A DNA stretch of 64,000 nucleotides, taken from assembly GCA_943362175.1 (NCBI GenBank), contig CALRIU020000009.1:124001-188000 (forward strand), given 5' to 3'. Below the pieces are notes generated by a model. That model did not search any database and was not told where the DNA came from. It saw only the letters and a list, made by a program, of their open reading frames with translations. The position numbers and the translations under genes were made by a program. Below, piece after piece: positions 7,356 to 16,463 of the stretch. The DNA is from UBA4416 sp943362175 (lineage in GTDB: Bacteria; Bacteroidota; Bacteroidia; B-17B0; Aurantibacillaceae). Numbering within the stretch: the first letter of the stretch is position 1; each line of letters opens with the position of its first letter.

Positions 7356-8783
7356 TCAATGATCCTGGCAATTGCACAGGGCGTTTTTTTCCAGGGCTTT
7401 GGTTTGGTAATCGGGCAGGCTTTCCTCTTTCATGAAAAAAATGGTGAGGTCGCTCACCGTTTGCTCCGGGTGCTGCCTGTTCCAGGTTCTGATCAGGTAC
7501 CTGCAAAAGTAAGGCCGCATGTAATTGTTGTTATGGAATAAATAATTCTCACCGAACTTTCGCCAGCGGTCGCTTTCAAACTCCGAAACGATGCTCGGAG
7601 GCTTCGCATAGCTCAGCGGTTGCCCGCCGCGTTTCAGGTCGATGTAGCTGCCACTCCTGGTGTAACCGCTGTAGATATAGAAGCCGTCGTCCTTATAGAC
7701 GCTGGGCGAGAACATCCCCCAGCTTTGCTCAAGGCGTAAGGTATTTCCGAATTTCACCAGGGAAGGATCCAGCACATAGGGGAATTTTTTGACGTTGCCG
7801 AGGTTCAGCATCAGGCAATAGCAAATGATCAGCGAGACCAGGCCGTTGACAAGCATGCTGCCCGTTTCCCTCAGGAATACTGAGCCGCCTTGTCTTTCCT
7901 CCGGTTCGCTAAGCTTGTGCGTCATGCCAAACCGGGCATCCAGCCGGTCGATCCAATGAGAGGGCAGCATGCCAATGAGTGTCACCAGGCCGATGATGTA
8001 AAACAATCCCACGTAGAGCGTGCCCGCAATCCCGATGTGGAGAAGGGCAATGGCCATGACTCCTGTGAGCCTGATTCTGTAATGGACAACCGGCAGCACC
8101 AGGAGCACAGGCGCTATGAGCTCCAGGTAAAATACGATATGGGTCAGGACTTTCATCAAACCCGGATAGTGATACAGCACAGTGCCCAAAGGCATGCGTA
8201 GCTGATCGAGGCTCAGGGCATAATAGAGCGCTGTGCCCTCCGAATGCCATTCGGCGTGGGTTTTTAGCAAGGCTGAAAAAAAATACACGGAAGCGATCAG
8301 GAGGATGTAGCCCACATGTGCATAGGAAAAAGAGCGGTCGGGATAGGAGGAAGGCCTGCCCGAATAACGCTCGCCCCAGGGAAGAAAAATACCCCAGAGC
8401 AGGATTAGCCGCAGCAGATCGTCGCCACCCTGCAAAATAAAGGGATTCCGGTTTTGCAATGATGCCAGGAAAGCCCAGCAGATAAAGGTAAACAAGCGGG
8501 TCCGGTAACCCCGGATGAGTAACACGATGCATAGGGCATTCGCCAGGAATAACACCACCTGCCACCACAGCTCACCGCTCAGGGCATGGAACGAAAAGTA
8601 ATAGGGATTCCAGTTATACGCTTTCAGCACCTCGACAGGTAGCACGCCTTCATCGGTAAAAAATGCCCGGATGGAAAGACTCCGGATGAAAAGGTCGACC
8701 AGCAAAACGAGGCCTACGCCAATCCGCATGAGCGACAAGGCCCGTGTATCCAGCGAGTAAGCCTTTTTTAAATAAGCGGTTAT
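7356..8783 (-). CDS. HTTM (vitamin K-dependent gamma-carboxylase-like) membrane protein; start uncertain
   Basis: A polytopic membrane protein of the HTTM family, related to the transmembrane half of vitamin K-dependent gamma-glutamyl carboxylase. Seen: RIGVGLVLLVDLFIRS at the N-terminus, NPFILQGGDDLLRLILLWGIFLPWG, YLLIASVYFFSALLKTHAEW and a soluble C-terminal part (GMFSPSVYKDDGFYIYSGYT). The first standard start is TTG at 8738 (460 residues). The frame stays open upstream with residues that look like family N-terminus (AYLKKAYSLDTRALSL) but no ATG, GTG or TTG. An ATA codon at 8783 is a speculative start used here for the coordinate; take 8738 for a conservative call. Its activity in bacteria is unknown. 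Confidence 0.75.
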   Translation of the reverse strand: MTAYLKKAYSLDTRALSLMRIGVGLVLLVDLFIRSLSIRAFFTDEGVLPVEVLKAYNWNPYYFSFHALSGELWWQVVLFLANALCIVLLIRGYRTRLFTFICWAFLASLQNRNPFILQGGDDLLRLILLWGIFLPWGERYSGRPSSYPDRSFSYAHVGYILLIASVYFFSALLKTHAEWHSEGTALYYALSLDQLRMPLGTVLYHYPGLMKVLTHIVFYLELIAPVLLVLPVVHYRIRLTGVMAIALLHIGIAGTLYVGLFYIIGLVTLIGMLPSHWIDRLDARFGMTHKLSEPEERQGGSVFLRETGSMLVNGLVSLIICYCLMLNLGNVKKFPYVLDPSLVKFGNTLRLEQSWGMFSPSVYKDDGFYIYSGYTRSGSYIDLKRGGQPLSYAKPPSIVSEFESDRWRKFGENYLFHNNNYMRPYFCRYLIRTWNRQHPEQTVSDLTIFFMKEESLPDYQTKALEKNALCNCQDH

Positions 8784-8811
8784 GTGGTGAACGGTGTTCG
8801 TAAATGCTCTG

Positions 8812-8848
8812 AAATAAAAAGGCTCCCACGATCCATCGTGGGAGCCTT
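8812..8848 (-). terminator. Strong rho-independent terminator
   Basis: A perfect 14-bp stem (AAGGCTCCCACGAT and its complement) with a 2-nt loop, followed on the minus strand by TTTTT. It sits just after the lipoprotein gene ending at 8869 and just before the HTTM gene, separating the two minus-strand units. Confidence 0.9.
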
Positions 8849-8868
8849 AAAATTAAATGCTTTTTTCA

Positions 8869-9432
8869 TTATAAGCAACCTACCTGGCCCGAAACCGTTA
8901 CCGTAGGGAATGCTGAGCCTGATTGCAGGCAGGCAATGTTTGAGAAGGTGCCGGTGATACTGCTGCCTGAGATGGTTACCACAACGCTGCCGGCGGCCGA
9001 ATACCAGGTAGTGCCTGTAGGCTGGCCAGTAGGGTTGTTAACTGTCATAAACGCTTTGCCGCCTCCCGATAGAGCCGCTGAGCTGCTTACCAGGGCATAA
9101 GTACCTGCTGTCGGAGGTGATGAAAAACAAATGGAGATAGACGTTCCTGTGCTTGTATTATTGACAGTTAAGCAGGTTTGCCCGGAGCAGCCTACGCTCG
9201 ACCAGGTTCCGCCCAGGCCAACATTGCTCATACTGGAGTTTTGGTAGGCTGTAGCCGTTGTCGCCACAGTGCCTGTAGTAGTCACGTTGGTAATGCTAGG
9301 ATTGCCACCGGTGCCACCTTCTTCTTTATAAGTAGGAGTGATGGCGCTGCCATCGTTTTTGGATTTGCAGGAAATAAAAATAATGCTTCCCAAAACAAGC
9401 ACGGAAAGCGTAGATAAAATGAGTTTTTTCAT
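8869..9432 (-). CDS. Lipoprotein of unknown function
   Basis: 187 residues. The ATG at 9432 gives a lipoprotein signal (MKKLILSTLSVLVLGS) with lipobox FISC and Lys-Ser-Lys after the Cys, a Bacteroidota surface-lipoprotein style. The mature protein is Ser/Thr/Gly rich with beta-type repeats (GGTWSSVGCSGQTCLTVNNT, TGTFSNIACLQSG) and several Cys that could form disulfides. I do not recognise a domain. It has its own promoter (9451-9482) and terminator (8812-8848), so it is monocistronic. Confidence 0.75.
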   Translation of the reverse strand: MKKLILSTLSVLVLGSIIFISCKSKNDGSAITPTYKEEGGTGGNPSITNVTTTGTVATTATAYQNSSMSNVGLGGTWSSVGCSGQTCLTVNNTSTGTSISICFSSPPTAGTYALVSSSAALSGGGKAFMTVNNPTGQPTGTTWYSAAGSVVVTISGSSITGTFSNIACLQSGSAFPTVTVSGQVGCL

Positions 9433-9450
9433 TTTTTGGATTTTTATACT

Positions 9451-9482
9451 CAAATGTATTGTTTTTTGATAATATTAACAAA
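9451..9482 (-). promoter_or_regulatory. Bacteroidota-type promoter
   Basis: On the minus strand, TTTG (9482-9479), a 20-nt spacer and TACATTTG (9458-9451) fit the -33/-7 consensus closely. It drives the lipoprotein gene starting at 9432. Confidence 0.75.
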
Positions 9483-9515
9483 TACCTACACTCAGTGGTT
9501 TAACACATTGAATCG

Positions 9516-10685
9516 TTAATAAAATAGTTTCCCCTGTTTGACCATCTGTTTCAGTTTCACGCAGGCGCGGTAGCGGTCTTCCTCATACTCCTGGTAAAGC
9601 CCGTTCAATGTCAGCAGCACATAGGCAGGGCTGAGCTCATCCGCCCATTTCAACAAGCCTTTCGGGTAATTCACGCCTTTGGTCATTGCCAGGTCGATGT
9701 CCTGCGCCGAGGCAATGCCCAGGTACAGGGTGTCGCAGGCCTCGTTAATGAGCATGCAAAGGATCCGGTGAAGAATGTATTTTCCCAGCTGCTCATCTTT
9801 GACGGGTTTGGCTGCATCCGCACCATCGCGGTAATCGTAAAAGCCGCGCCCGGATTTTTTTCCGAGGAAACCAGCTTCCAGCAGGCGTTTCTGGCTCAGC
9901 GACGGTTTGAAACGGGGATCGTAATAAAATTGTTTCCATACAGTTTCCGTCACCACATAGTTCACGTCATGCCCGATCAGGTCCATCAGCTCGAAAGGCC
10001 CCATTTTAAAGCCTCCCAGCTCGCGCATGGCCCAGTCGATGGTGGCCATATCCGCAAGCTGCTCCTCATAAATGCGCAGCGCCTCGCTATAGAAAGGCCT
10101 CGCCACACGGTTTACAATAAAGCCCGGCGTGTCTTTGGCCATCACGGTTATTTTGCCGAAGCTGTTGATAAGCGCCTGGCAATGATTGGCAATCACCATG
10201 TCTGTGGCAATACCCGGAATGATCTCTACCAGAGGCATCAGTGTTGCCGGATTAAAAAAGTGGATCCCCAGTACACGCTCCGGCTGCCGGCAGGCCGAGG
10301 CAATAGAGGTAATGGAAAGCGAAGAGGTGTTTGAGGCCAGCACGCAATGCTCGCTTACGGTATGTTCGAGCTCCTTAAACACCGATTGTTTCACCTCGAT
10401 ATTCTCTACAATGGCTTCTATCACCAGCTTGCAGGGCTTCAGGTCAGCCAATGAGCCGGTGAAGGAAATGAGTTTGAGAATGCTGTCGGCTTTTTCTGAA
10501 GTGATCTTTTGTTTTTCCACCAGCTTCGCCAGCCCGCTTGAGAGATTGGCTTTAGCGCGTTCGAGCGCTGCCGCATTGGTATCGTAGACAAGGGTTTTGT
10601 GTCCGGCTGTTGCAGCTACCTGTGCAATGCCGCTGCCCATAGCTCCGGAGCCTACTACGCCGATCATAGAATCTTTGGTAAACAT
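9516..10685 (-). CDS. 3-hydroxyacyl-CoA dehydrogenase
   Basis: 389 residues; oxidises (S)-3-hydroxyacyl-CoA with NAD+ in beta-oxidation-type pathways. The Rossmann motif is IGVVGSGAMGSGIAQ at residues 8-22. The catalytic His is in LGIHFFNPATLMPLVEII, and the helix KDTPGFIVNRVARPFYSEAL follows. The dimerisation domain contains MDLIGHDVNYVV and GRGFYDY. A second 3HCDH C-terminal repeat (INEACDTLYLGIASAQDIDLAMTKGVNYPKGLL) makes it longer than the ~285-residue short form and like PaaH-type enzymes. The next gene upstream, a T9SS protein, ends 3 nt away but is functionally unrelated. Confidence 0.93.
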   Translation of the reverse strand: MFTKDSMIGVVGSGAMGSGIAQVAATAGHKTLVYDTNAAALERAKANLSSGLAKLVEKQKITSEKADSILKLISFTGSLADLKPCKLVIEAIVENIEVKQSVFKELEHTVSEHCVLASNTSSLSITSIASACRQPERVLGIHFFNPATLMPLVEIIPGIATDMVIANHCQALINSFGKITVMAKDTPGFIVNRVARPFYSEALRIYEEQLADMATIDWAMRELGGFKMGPFELMDLIGHDVNYVVTETVWKQFYYDPRFKPSLSQKRLLEAGFLGKKSGRGFYDYRDGADAAKPVKDEQLGKYILHRILCMLINEACDTLYLGIASAQDIDLAMTKGVNYPKGLLKWADELSPAYVLLTLNGLYQEYEEDRYRACVKLKQMVKQGKLFY

Positions 10686-10688
10686 ATC

Positions 10689-12134
10689 TTATTTTTGAAT
10701 GATGATTTTTTGGGTTTCGTTGATGTTGGTGCCCTGCAGGGTAATAAAATAACAGCCGCTGCTTAGCGCCCTGGTGTCGATGCTTGCCTTGTGCAACAGC
10801 TCATTGCCGGTAGCCAGCTTATCGCTTTGCAGGATTTTACCGCTCACGTCGCAGATACTGTAATTTAGGATACGGTTGTCCTGGTTGGCAATCAGCAGCA
10901 TGACCTCGTCGCTGGCAGGACTTGGGTATACGGAGAATGCCGCAGCCTGTTTCGTGTATCCCTGTGTTTCATCCAGGCCCACCGAAGACTTGTAGCCGTT
11001 ATTACCGTCCAGGATGAAAATGCCATTCTGCATATCGCAGGCAATAATGATCTTGCTGGGCAGGTACGGATAAGCGCCCCAGTTGCCGCTATAGTCGTTT
11101 CCGGCAAAATTATCATTCGTGCCGTGTTGCGGATGCGTGTCGAAATACCCATAAACATTGGTGTTCGAAGGGTTAAAAATATCGTAGAGGTAAATGCCGT
11201 CCTGGTAGGTGCTCATCCAGCACCATCTGTTGTTCATGATATAAGGATTATGGGCGGTGGCTCTCAGGTGCGAGCGAATGGTATCCACCAGGGTGATGTT
11301 ATTGAAATCGGATACATCGATCACTTTGGCAGGAAGACCCGCCGGCACCTCATCGGCAAATACCATCGTTTTCCGGTTATCCGTCTGCCAGGAGCTGTGG
11401 TTGTACCCGTTGTATGGATAACCTGTAAAGCTCTGCATCTGCGTAAAGGTATTGGTCACCGGGTTGAACTTTAAAATATGAAGGCCCTGTCCGCCGCAGG
11501 ACGCATACACCGTATCGTTTCTTACAAACATATCATGTACATAGGTAATGGAAGGAACATCCTGCGAGAGTGTTCTCAGGAGCACCGGGTTGGCCGGATT
11601 GGCAAGGCTGTATACCCTCATGTTTTCCGTAGGAGCATTAGTGCCTGCCGGCGTGGGGCCTCCGCAGTATAAGCGGTCCTGGTCCACAAAAATCGTATGG
11701 CAGCGCTCGAAGTAAGTGGTGCCGTCATGGATTACATGTACCGAATCGGGCAGGTATTGCATGTCCACGATCTGGAAGGTGTTCGGCTTGGCATCGTCGC
11801 TCACAATGTAGCAGTAATTCTGGTAGTTTTTGATCTCGCGCCAGGTACAGCCGGCATGCCTGGCCATTACTGAATCCCTGATCACCGGATTTTGAGGATT
11901 GGTCACATCGATAAAATAGGTTTTGGCGCTTGTGCCCACGATCGCATATTCTTTATTCTTGGCGGCCTGGAACCATCCCCAGCAGCCGGAATATTTGCGG
12001 CCGTCGCCACCTGTATTATCCGTTTCGGGAGTCATGTGCGACAGCAGGTTGATGTTGAGGCTCGGATACGTTTGCGCGGTTACAATAGGATGGATGCCCA
12101 ACAGGCATGCTATGAGAACGAAACACTTTTTCAT
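10689..12134 (-). CDS. Choice-of-anchor-B/LVIVD-type secreted protein with T9SS sorting domain
   Basis: 481 residues. Signal peptide MKKCFVLIACLLGIHPIVTAQ, then a beta-propeller-like region with LVIVD-style repeats (FIDVTNPQNPVIRDSVMARH, VYSLANPANPVLLRT, KVIDVSDFNNITLVDTI). The calcium/cluster-like stretch CWGWFQAAKNKEYAIVG is characteristic of the choice-of-anchor-B family. The last ~80 residues are a type A T9SS sorting domain: FSVYPSPASDEVMLLIAN, then ISTxALSSGCYFITLQG-like strands and a basic end (KIIIQK). It is therefore exported by the type IX system to the surface or medium. The ligand or substrate is unknown. Confidence 0.88.
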   Translation of the reverse strand: MKKCFVLIACLLGIHPIVTAQTYPSLNINLLSHMTPETDNTGGDGRKYSGCWGWFQAAKNKEYAIVGTSAKTYFIDVTNPQNPVIRDSVMARHAGCTWREIKNYQNYCYIVSDDAKPNTFQIVDMQYLPDSVHVIHDGTTYFERCHTIFVDQDRLYCGGPTPAGTNAPTENMRVYSLANPANPVLLRTLSQDVPSITYVHDMFVRNDTVYASCGGQGLHILKFNPVTNTFTQMQSFTGYPYNGYNHSSWQTDNRKTMVFADEVPAGLPAKVIDVSDFNNITLVDTIRSHLRATAHNPYIMNNRWCWMSTYQDGIYLYDIFNPSNTNVYGYFDTHPQHGTNDNFAGNDYSGNWGAYPYLPSKIIIACDMQNGIFILDGNNGYKSSVGLDETQGYTKQAAAFSVYPSPASDEVMLLIANQDNRILNYSICDVSGKILQSDKLATGNELLHKASIDTRALSSGCYFITLQGTNINETQKIIIQK

Positions 12135-12382
12135 AGAATGAATTTATAAATCACAAGATACGAAAAAAATCAGGTTGAATGCTCACAAAAACACAGGCTT
12201 TATTGTCTTTTCAAAAAAGAGAATGACAAGGAGGCGATGGAATGCGAATGGCCTGGATCAAGCAGGTTATAGCCAAAGATTTTTTGGAACGTGGGCAAGC
12301 GCTATAAGTTCTGTCTCTTCCTTTTTGGCGTTTCGTTGCTATCCTGAATCAACGGACCATGTGTGGTTTAAACATGCAGCGC

Positions 12383-13699
12383 TTAGTACTTTATTCCCGC
12401 CAGTTTCATGGCATCCAGCTTAATGGCCGAGTCCAGCGGGATCTGCAGGTCGAACGATTTTTTAGTGGCTTTTTTCAGCATCACCGGTTGCTCGCGGATC
12501 TGTTTTTCAAATTGCCTGAGCTGCCTGGTTTTTTCCATACGGGCATTGTAAGCCGCCGGCTTGGTGTACATTTCGTAAGCATCTTCAATGAAGGTGTTCG
12601 CAAAAGCGCCAAGGTTCCCGTCCGAGTACAGCAGCATGATCACCTGGTTGCTTTCGATGTTTTGCTTCAGGTCGAGCTGCCACACTTCCACGCGCTCCTG
12701 CGGATTTGGGTTAGGAATGATCTTATTGTAATAGTACCAGAATTGCCCACCGGCAAAGCAGTTCTGGCCTACGCCCATGTACACGGGCCCATACCAGTAG
12801 CTGTCGGAGATGGTGAGCACGCGGGTTTTGTTTTTGGCCGTGTCCTGCTCAAACAACACGTCCGGGTAGGCCAGCTTCATGTTCTGCGGAGGATTGCGGT
12901 ACAGGTTCATGCTTTTCAACACATCGGCATCGCGGCTGCGGGCGGTATCCACCACATCTACCTTGTTCCATACCATGTCGGGCAGGTCGCAGTGATGCAG
13001 CTTTTCAATATGCCCGATGATGGTATCTACAGCGAGGCACTCACCGTAAAAACTCCAGTGATGCCCGAACTTCGGAAACAGCGGATAGGCCGCTTTGGGC
13101 TTTAGCTGATGGAACCAGGCATTGAGGTCGAGGACATTGATGTTGAGCTGCTTGCAGATGCTCACATAATCCGCATAATTGGTATGCGCTATCGGGTGCT
13201 TGTATTTATCCTCCACCTGCTCGGTGCAATATTCGCCTTTGCCCGGCGCAAACACCAATAACAGGTCTATGCCTTTTCGCTTCAGGGAATCCTGCACCAC
13301 CTTCGCCTTTTCCAGTTTTGTTTGAATGCGCTGGCGGCCGATATAGTCATCGCCAAAGGCCGAAAAGATATAGCCTTCGCTGAATACGTAATGCTCTTTA
13401 CCGGATACAAAGCCATTTACACGCAGCTGGTTGAACAGATCGTAGTAGAGCTGGTTATTGAGGCGTACAAACAATCCCTTGAAAGCCCAGTGATCATTAT
13501 TGTAATCGTCTTTCAGACTTTGGTATTCCCCGCTAAACCATTGCTCGGATTTAAAGAGGGAGTCGGGGTTTACGTGGTTGATTACGATCCCCGTCAGGTG
13601 CGGGTTCTTGTCTTTTTTGACAAAGCCTTTCAGCATAGGGAAAGCCAGCGCTGCGAAAGCGATCACTACCAGGAGGTTATATGACTTTTTCTTTTGCAT
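12383..13699 (-). CDS. AlgJ/AlgX-like SGNH (DHHW) acetyltransferase-type protein
   Basis: 438 residues with one N-terminal membrane anchor (NLLVVIAFAALAFPMLKGF) and a periplasmic SGNH-hydrolase-like domain. Visible signatures are GYIFSAFGDDYIG, LLLVFAPGKGEYC, the catalytic-pair motif FGHHWSFYGECLA and the nucleophile-type VLTISDSYW. In alginate O-acetylation, AlgJ and AlgX transfer acetyl groups supplied by the MBOAT protein AlgI. The MBOAT gene ends 3 nt upstream here, strongly supporting a two-component polysaccharide O-acylation pair. The polymer is probably made by the locus just upstream (dTDP-sugar and priming transferase). Confidence 0.85.
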   Translation of the reverse strand: MQKKKSYNLLVVIAFAALAFPMLKGFVKKDKNPHLTGIVINHVNPDSLFKSEQWFSGEYQSLKDDYNNDHWAFKGLFVRLNNQLYYDLFNQLRVNGFVSGKEHYVFSEGYIFSAFGDDYIGRQRIQTKLEKAKVVQDSLKRKGIDLLLVFAPGKGEYCTEQVEDKYKHPIAHTNYADYVSICKQLNINVLDLNAWFHQLKPKAAYPLFPKFGHHWSFYGECLAVDTIIGHIEKLHHCDLPDMVWNKVDVVDTARSRDADVLKSMNLYRNPPQNMKLAYPDVLFEQDTAKNKTRVLTISDSYWYGPVYMGVGQNCFAGGQFWYYYNKIIPNPNPQERVEVWQLDLKQNIESNQVIMLLYSDGNLGAFANTFIEDAYEMYTKPAAYNARMEKTRQLRQFEKQIREQPVMLKKATKKSFDLQIPLDSAIKLDAMKLAGIKY

Positions 13700-13702
13700 G
13701 CC

Positions 13703-15130
13703 TTAAAATCTGAAATAAATGAAAGGGTTGAAATCGAGCGCAGCAATATAGCTTAATGAAATGTAGAAGAGCAGGATGCAGGTGCTGAGCAGAACAATGT
13801 TGGAGGTTTGCGTGTGATTTTCTCCGTAGACTTTGGCCTGGATGTTTTTGGTGAAGGCCGTACAGGCAAAGAAAGAGAAGAACGCCGCCAGGGCCAGTGA
13901 AAAATAAAAGTCATTATGAAGGACAAACTTGCCATCGAAGAAGTGGAAGCTGAACATGGCTTTTACCACGTGGTTGGCATAGCCAAGGTCTTCGATCCGG
14001 AAATAAACCCAGCCAACCACCACAATGAAAAAGGTGATCAGTGTTGAAACGATCCGTCCCGTTTTGTCATAAACCTTGAGCAGGAAGAGGCGCTCCAATA
14101 CCAGGAAAAGGCCGTGGAAAGCGCCCCAGATAATGAAGTTCCAGCTGGCACCATGCCATAAGCCCGAGAGCAGAAAAACAATGAAGAGGTTGCGGTAAAG
14201 CCTGGCTGCTGAATTGACGCGGTTGCCTCCGAGCGGAATGTATAAATAGTTTTTCATCCAGCTGCCGAGCGTGATGTGCCACCTCCGCCAGAATTCGGTG
14301 ATGCTGCCCGAGAGGTAAGGGTTGCTGAAATTCTCCGGCAGGCGAAAGCCCATGATCTTGCATAAGCCAATGGCCATATCGCTGTAGCCGCTGAAATCGA
14401 AATAGATCTGGAAGGTATAAGCCAGGGCGCCCACCCAGGCAGCCGCCGTGTCGATCTGGTCGATGCCAAGCTTAAACACATCATCGGCCTGGGAGCCGAT
14501 GGTATTGGCAATGATTACTTTTTTGGCGAGGCCGATACAAAAGGTGTAAAAGCCGCTGAGCTTCACATCGGGTGTATAATTCTTTTCACGGTCGGTGATC
14601 TGGTCGGCAATGTCGTGGTAGCGCACAATAGGGCCGGCAATCAGTTTCGGGAACAGGAGAATATAGGTTTGGTAATGCCAGAAGCTTTTCAGAGGCTTGT
14701 GTACACCCCGGTACACATCCACTACATAGGTCACACTTTCAAAGGTATAGAAGGAGATCCCGATGGGCAGCACGATCTTAAGCCAGGTGATCTCTTTCAC
14801 GCCCATCGTTCCCAGCACCGCATTGATGTTGTCGATGAAAAAGTTGGAATACTTAAAGTAGAACAGGAGTCCCAGGTTCATCAGGAGCGAGATCACCAGC
14901 AGCTGCTTTTTGGCCCTTCCTGTTTTGGCCTCGTGCATATTCTTCACCAGGATAAAATCGAGGAGGGTAGTGCCGAGGATCACAAAAATAAATTTAGGAC
15001 CTCCCCAGGCATAGAATACAATGCTGAATAACAGGATGCAGGCATTTTTAAACTTATCGGGCGTGAGGTGATAGGCCAATAAGAATACCGGAAGAAAATA
15101 AACTAAAAACGTGATACTACTGAAAACCAT
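13703..15130 (-). CDS. MBOAT O-acyltransferase (AlgI-like)
   Basis: 475-residue polytopic membrane protein. Family signatures: AGPIVRYHDIADQI, FDFSGYSDMAIGLCKIMGFRLPENF, the FWRRWHITLGSWMKNYLYIPLGGN block and the catalytic-His motif LSGLWHGASWNFIIWGAFHG. AlgI-type proteins pass acyl groups across the inner membrane to SGNH partner proteins that decorate exopolysaccharide; the downstream gene encodes such a partner. The gene starts at an ATG 78 nt after the dTDP-glucose dehydratase gene. Confidence 0.93.
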   Translation of the reverse strand: MVFSSITFLVYFLPVFLLAYHLTPDKFKNACILLFSIVFYAWGGPKFIFVILGTTLLDFILVKNMHEAKTGRAKKQLLVISLLMNLGLLFYFKYSNFFIDNINAVLGTMGVKEITWLKIVLPIGISFYTFESVTYVVDVYRGVHKPLKSFWHYQTYILLFPKLIAGPIVRYHDIADQITDREKNYTPDVKLSGFYTFCIGLAKKVIIANTIGSQADDVFKLGIDQIDTAAAWVGALAYTFQIYFDFSGYSDMAIGLCKIMGFRLPENFSNPYLSGSITEFWRRWHITLGSWMKNYLYIPLGGNRVNSAARLYRNLFIVFLLSGLWHGASWNFIIWGAFHGLFLVLERLFLLKVYDKTGRIVSTLITFFIVVVGWVYFRIEDLGYANHVVKAMFSFHFFDGKFVLHNDFYFSLALAAFFSFFACTAFTKNIQAKVYGENHTQTSNIVLLSTCILLFYISLSYIAALDFNPFIYFRF

Positions 15131-15207
15131 GTGTCGGAGTTATGGGTACAGAAGCTTATGCTCTGAAATAGATAAGGGATCTTTTTATGTTGCCATCCAA
15201 AGCATTA

Positions 15208-16254
15208 TTATTGGTATTGTTTTTCGTAATAGTGCGTGTAGGCGCCGGAAGTCACATTGGTCAGCCATTCTTCATTCGCCAGGTACCAGTCCACGGTTTT
15301 GGAAAGGCCTTCCTCGAACTGGAGTGAAGGCTTCCAGCCCAGCTCATTTTGCAACTTCGACGAGTCGATGGCATAGCGCATATCGTGGCCTGCACGGTCG
15401 GTTACAAAGGTGATCAGCTTTTGGTTACAGCCTTTTTCCCTTCCCAGCTTTCCGTCCATCATGTCGCAAAGCAAACGGATCACGTCGATGTTGGTCCATT
15501 CATTATGCCCGCCGATATTATAGGTCGTACCCAGAGCAGCCTTGTGAAAGATCACATCAATTGCCCTGGCATGGTCTTCCACAAAAAGCCAGTCGCGTAC
15601 GTTTTCTCCCTTTCCGTAAATCGGCAAAGGCCTGTTATGCTTGATATTGTTAATGCACAGGGGAATAAGCTTCTCCGGGAAATGGTACGGTCCGTAGTTG
15701 TTGGAGCAGTTCGAGATTACGCAGGGTAATTTATAGGTGTCGTGATAAGCCCTCACAAAATGGTCGGAGCTGGCTTTGGAGGCCGAGTAGGGGCTGTGCG
15801 GATCGTAAGCCGTGGTTTCGGTAAACAGGCCGGTGTCGCCCAGGGAGCCGTATACCTCGTCGGTGCTCACATGATAGAACTTTGTGAATTTGGTAGCGTC
15901 CGCTTTGAAAAGCTCTTTGGCGGCGTTCAGCAGGTTCACGGTTCCGATCACGTTGGTATAAACGAACTCCAGCGGGTTGGTAATACTCCTGTCGACGTGG
16001 CTTTCGGCCGCCAGGTGAATCACCGCGTTGAACTGGTGCTCCGTAAATAAGTTATTGATGAAGTCGGCATCCACAATATCCCCTTTGATGAAATGATAGT
16101 TGGGTTTGCTTTCGATGTCCTTTAAGTTGGCCAGGTTTCCGGCATAGGTCAGTTTATCCAGGTTATAAATCGTATAATCCGGGTATTTGTTTACAAATAA
16201 CCTCACCACGTGTGAGCCGATAAAGCCTGCGCCTCCTGTAATTAATAGTTTCAT
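15208..16254 (-). CDS. rfbB: dTDP-glucose 4,6-dehydratase
   Basis: 348 residues; converts dTDP-glucose to dTDP-4-keto-6-deoxyglucose, the branch point to rhamnose and other deoxysugars. Extended SDR features: NAD motif GGAGFIGSHVVRLF at the N-terminus, VSTDEVYGSLGDTGLF, the catalytic YSASKASSDHFVRAY and ENVRDWLFVEDHARAID. The rfbA/C/D genes that usually accompany it are absent from the window, so they must lie elsewhere or the product feeds another pathway. Between the MBOAT and polyprenyl glycosylphosphotransferase genes, it points to a 6-deoxysugar in the polymer. Confidence 0.95.
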   Translation of the reverse strand: MKLLITGGAGFIGSHVVRLFVNKYPDYTIYNLDKLTYAGNLANLKDIESKPNYHFIKGDIVDADFINNLFTEHQFNAVIHLAAESHVDRSITNPLEFVYTNVIGTVNLLNAAKELFKADATKFTKFYHVSTDEVYGSLGDTGLFTETTAYDPHSPYSASKASSDHFVRAYHDTYKLPCVISNCSNNYGPYHFPEKLIPLCINNIKHNRPLPIYGKGENVRDWLFVEDHARAIDVIFHKAALGTTYNIGGHNEWTNIDVIRLLCDMMDGKLGREKGCNQKLITFVTDRAGHDMRYAIDSSKLQNELGWKPSLQFEEGLSKTVDWYLANEEWLTNVTSGAYTHYYEKQYQ

Positions 16255-16339
16255 TTCTTTTATCTTGCAAAAAATCGTTACGAATATACGAATCTGTCTG
16301 TAATTAGATGGAATAGATGTGAGAATTATGAGGATCCCT

Positions 16340-16463
16340 TTGGAGAAATTATTTAGTGTTTGCTGTCCATTGCCTGTTGTACCATGTCCATGGTTTGCAA
16401 CGACGTATGTGTTTGGGCGAAATAATCAAGGGACAACAGACAGCTTACAATGGACACCGTTCT
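16340..16463. repeat. Intergenic inverted repeat TGTCCATTG / CAATGGACA
   Basis: The 209-nt spacer between rfbB and the sugar-transferase gene holds TGTCCATTG (16366 region) and, ~85 nt on, CAATGGACA, plus an extra GTCCATGG. Such GTCCATTG/CAATGGAC units are common simple intergenic repeats. No gene is visible. Confidence 0.4.
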
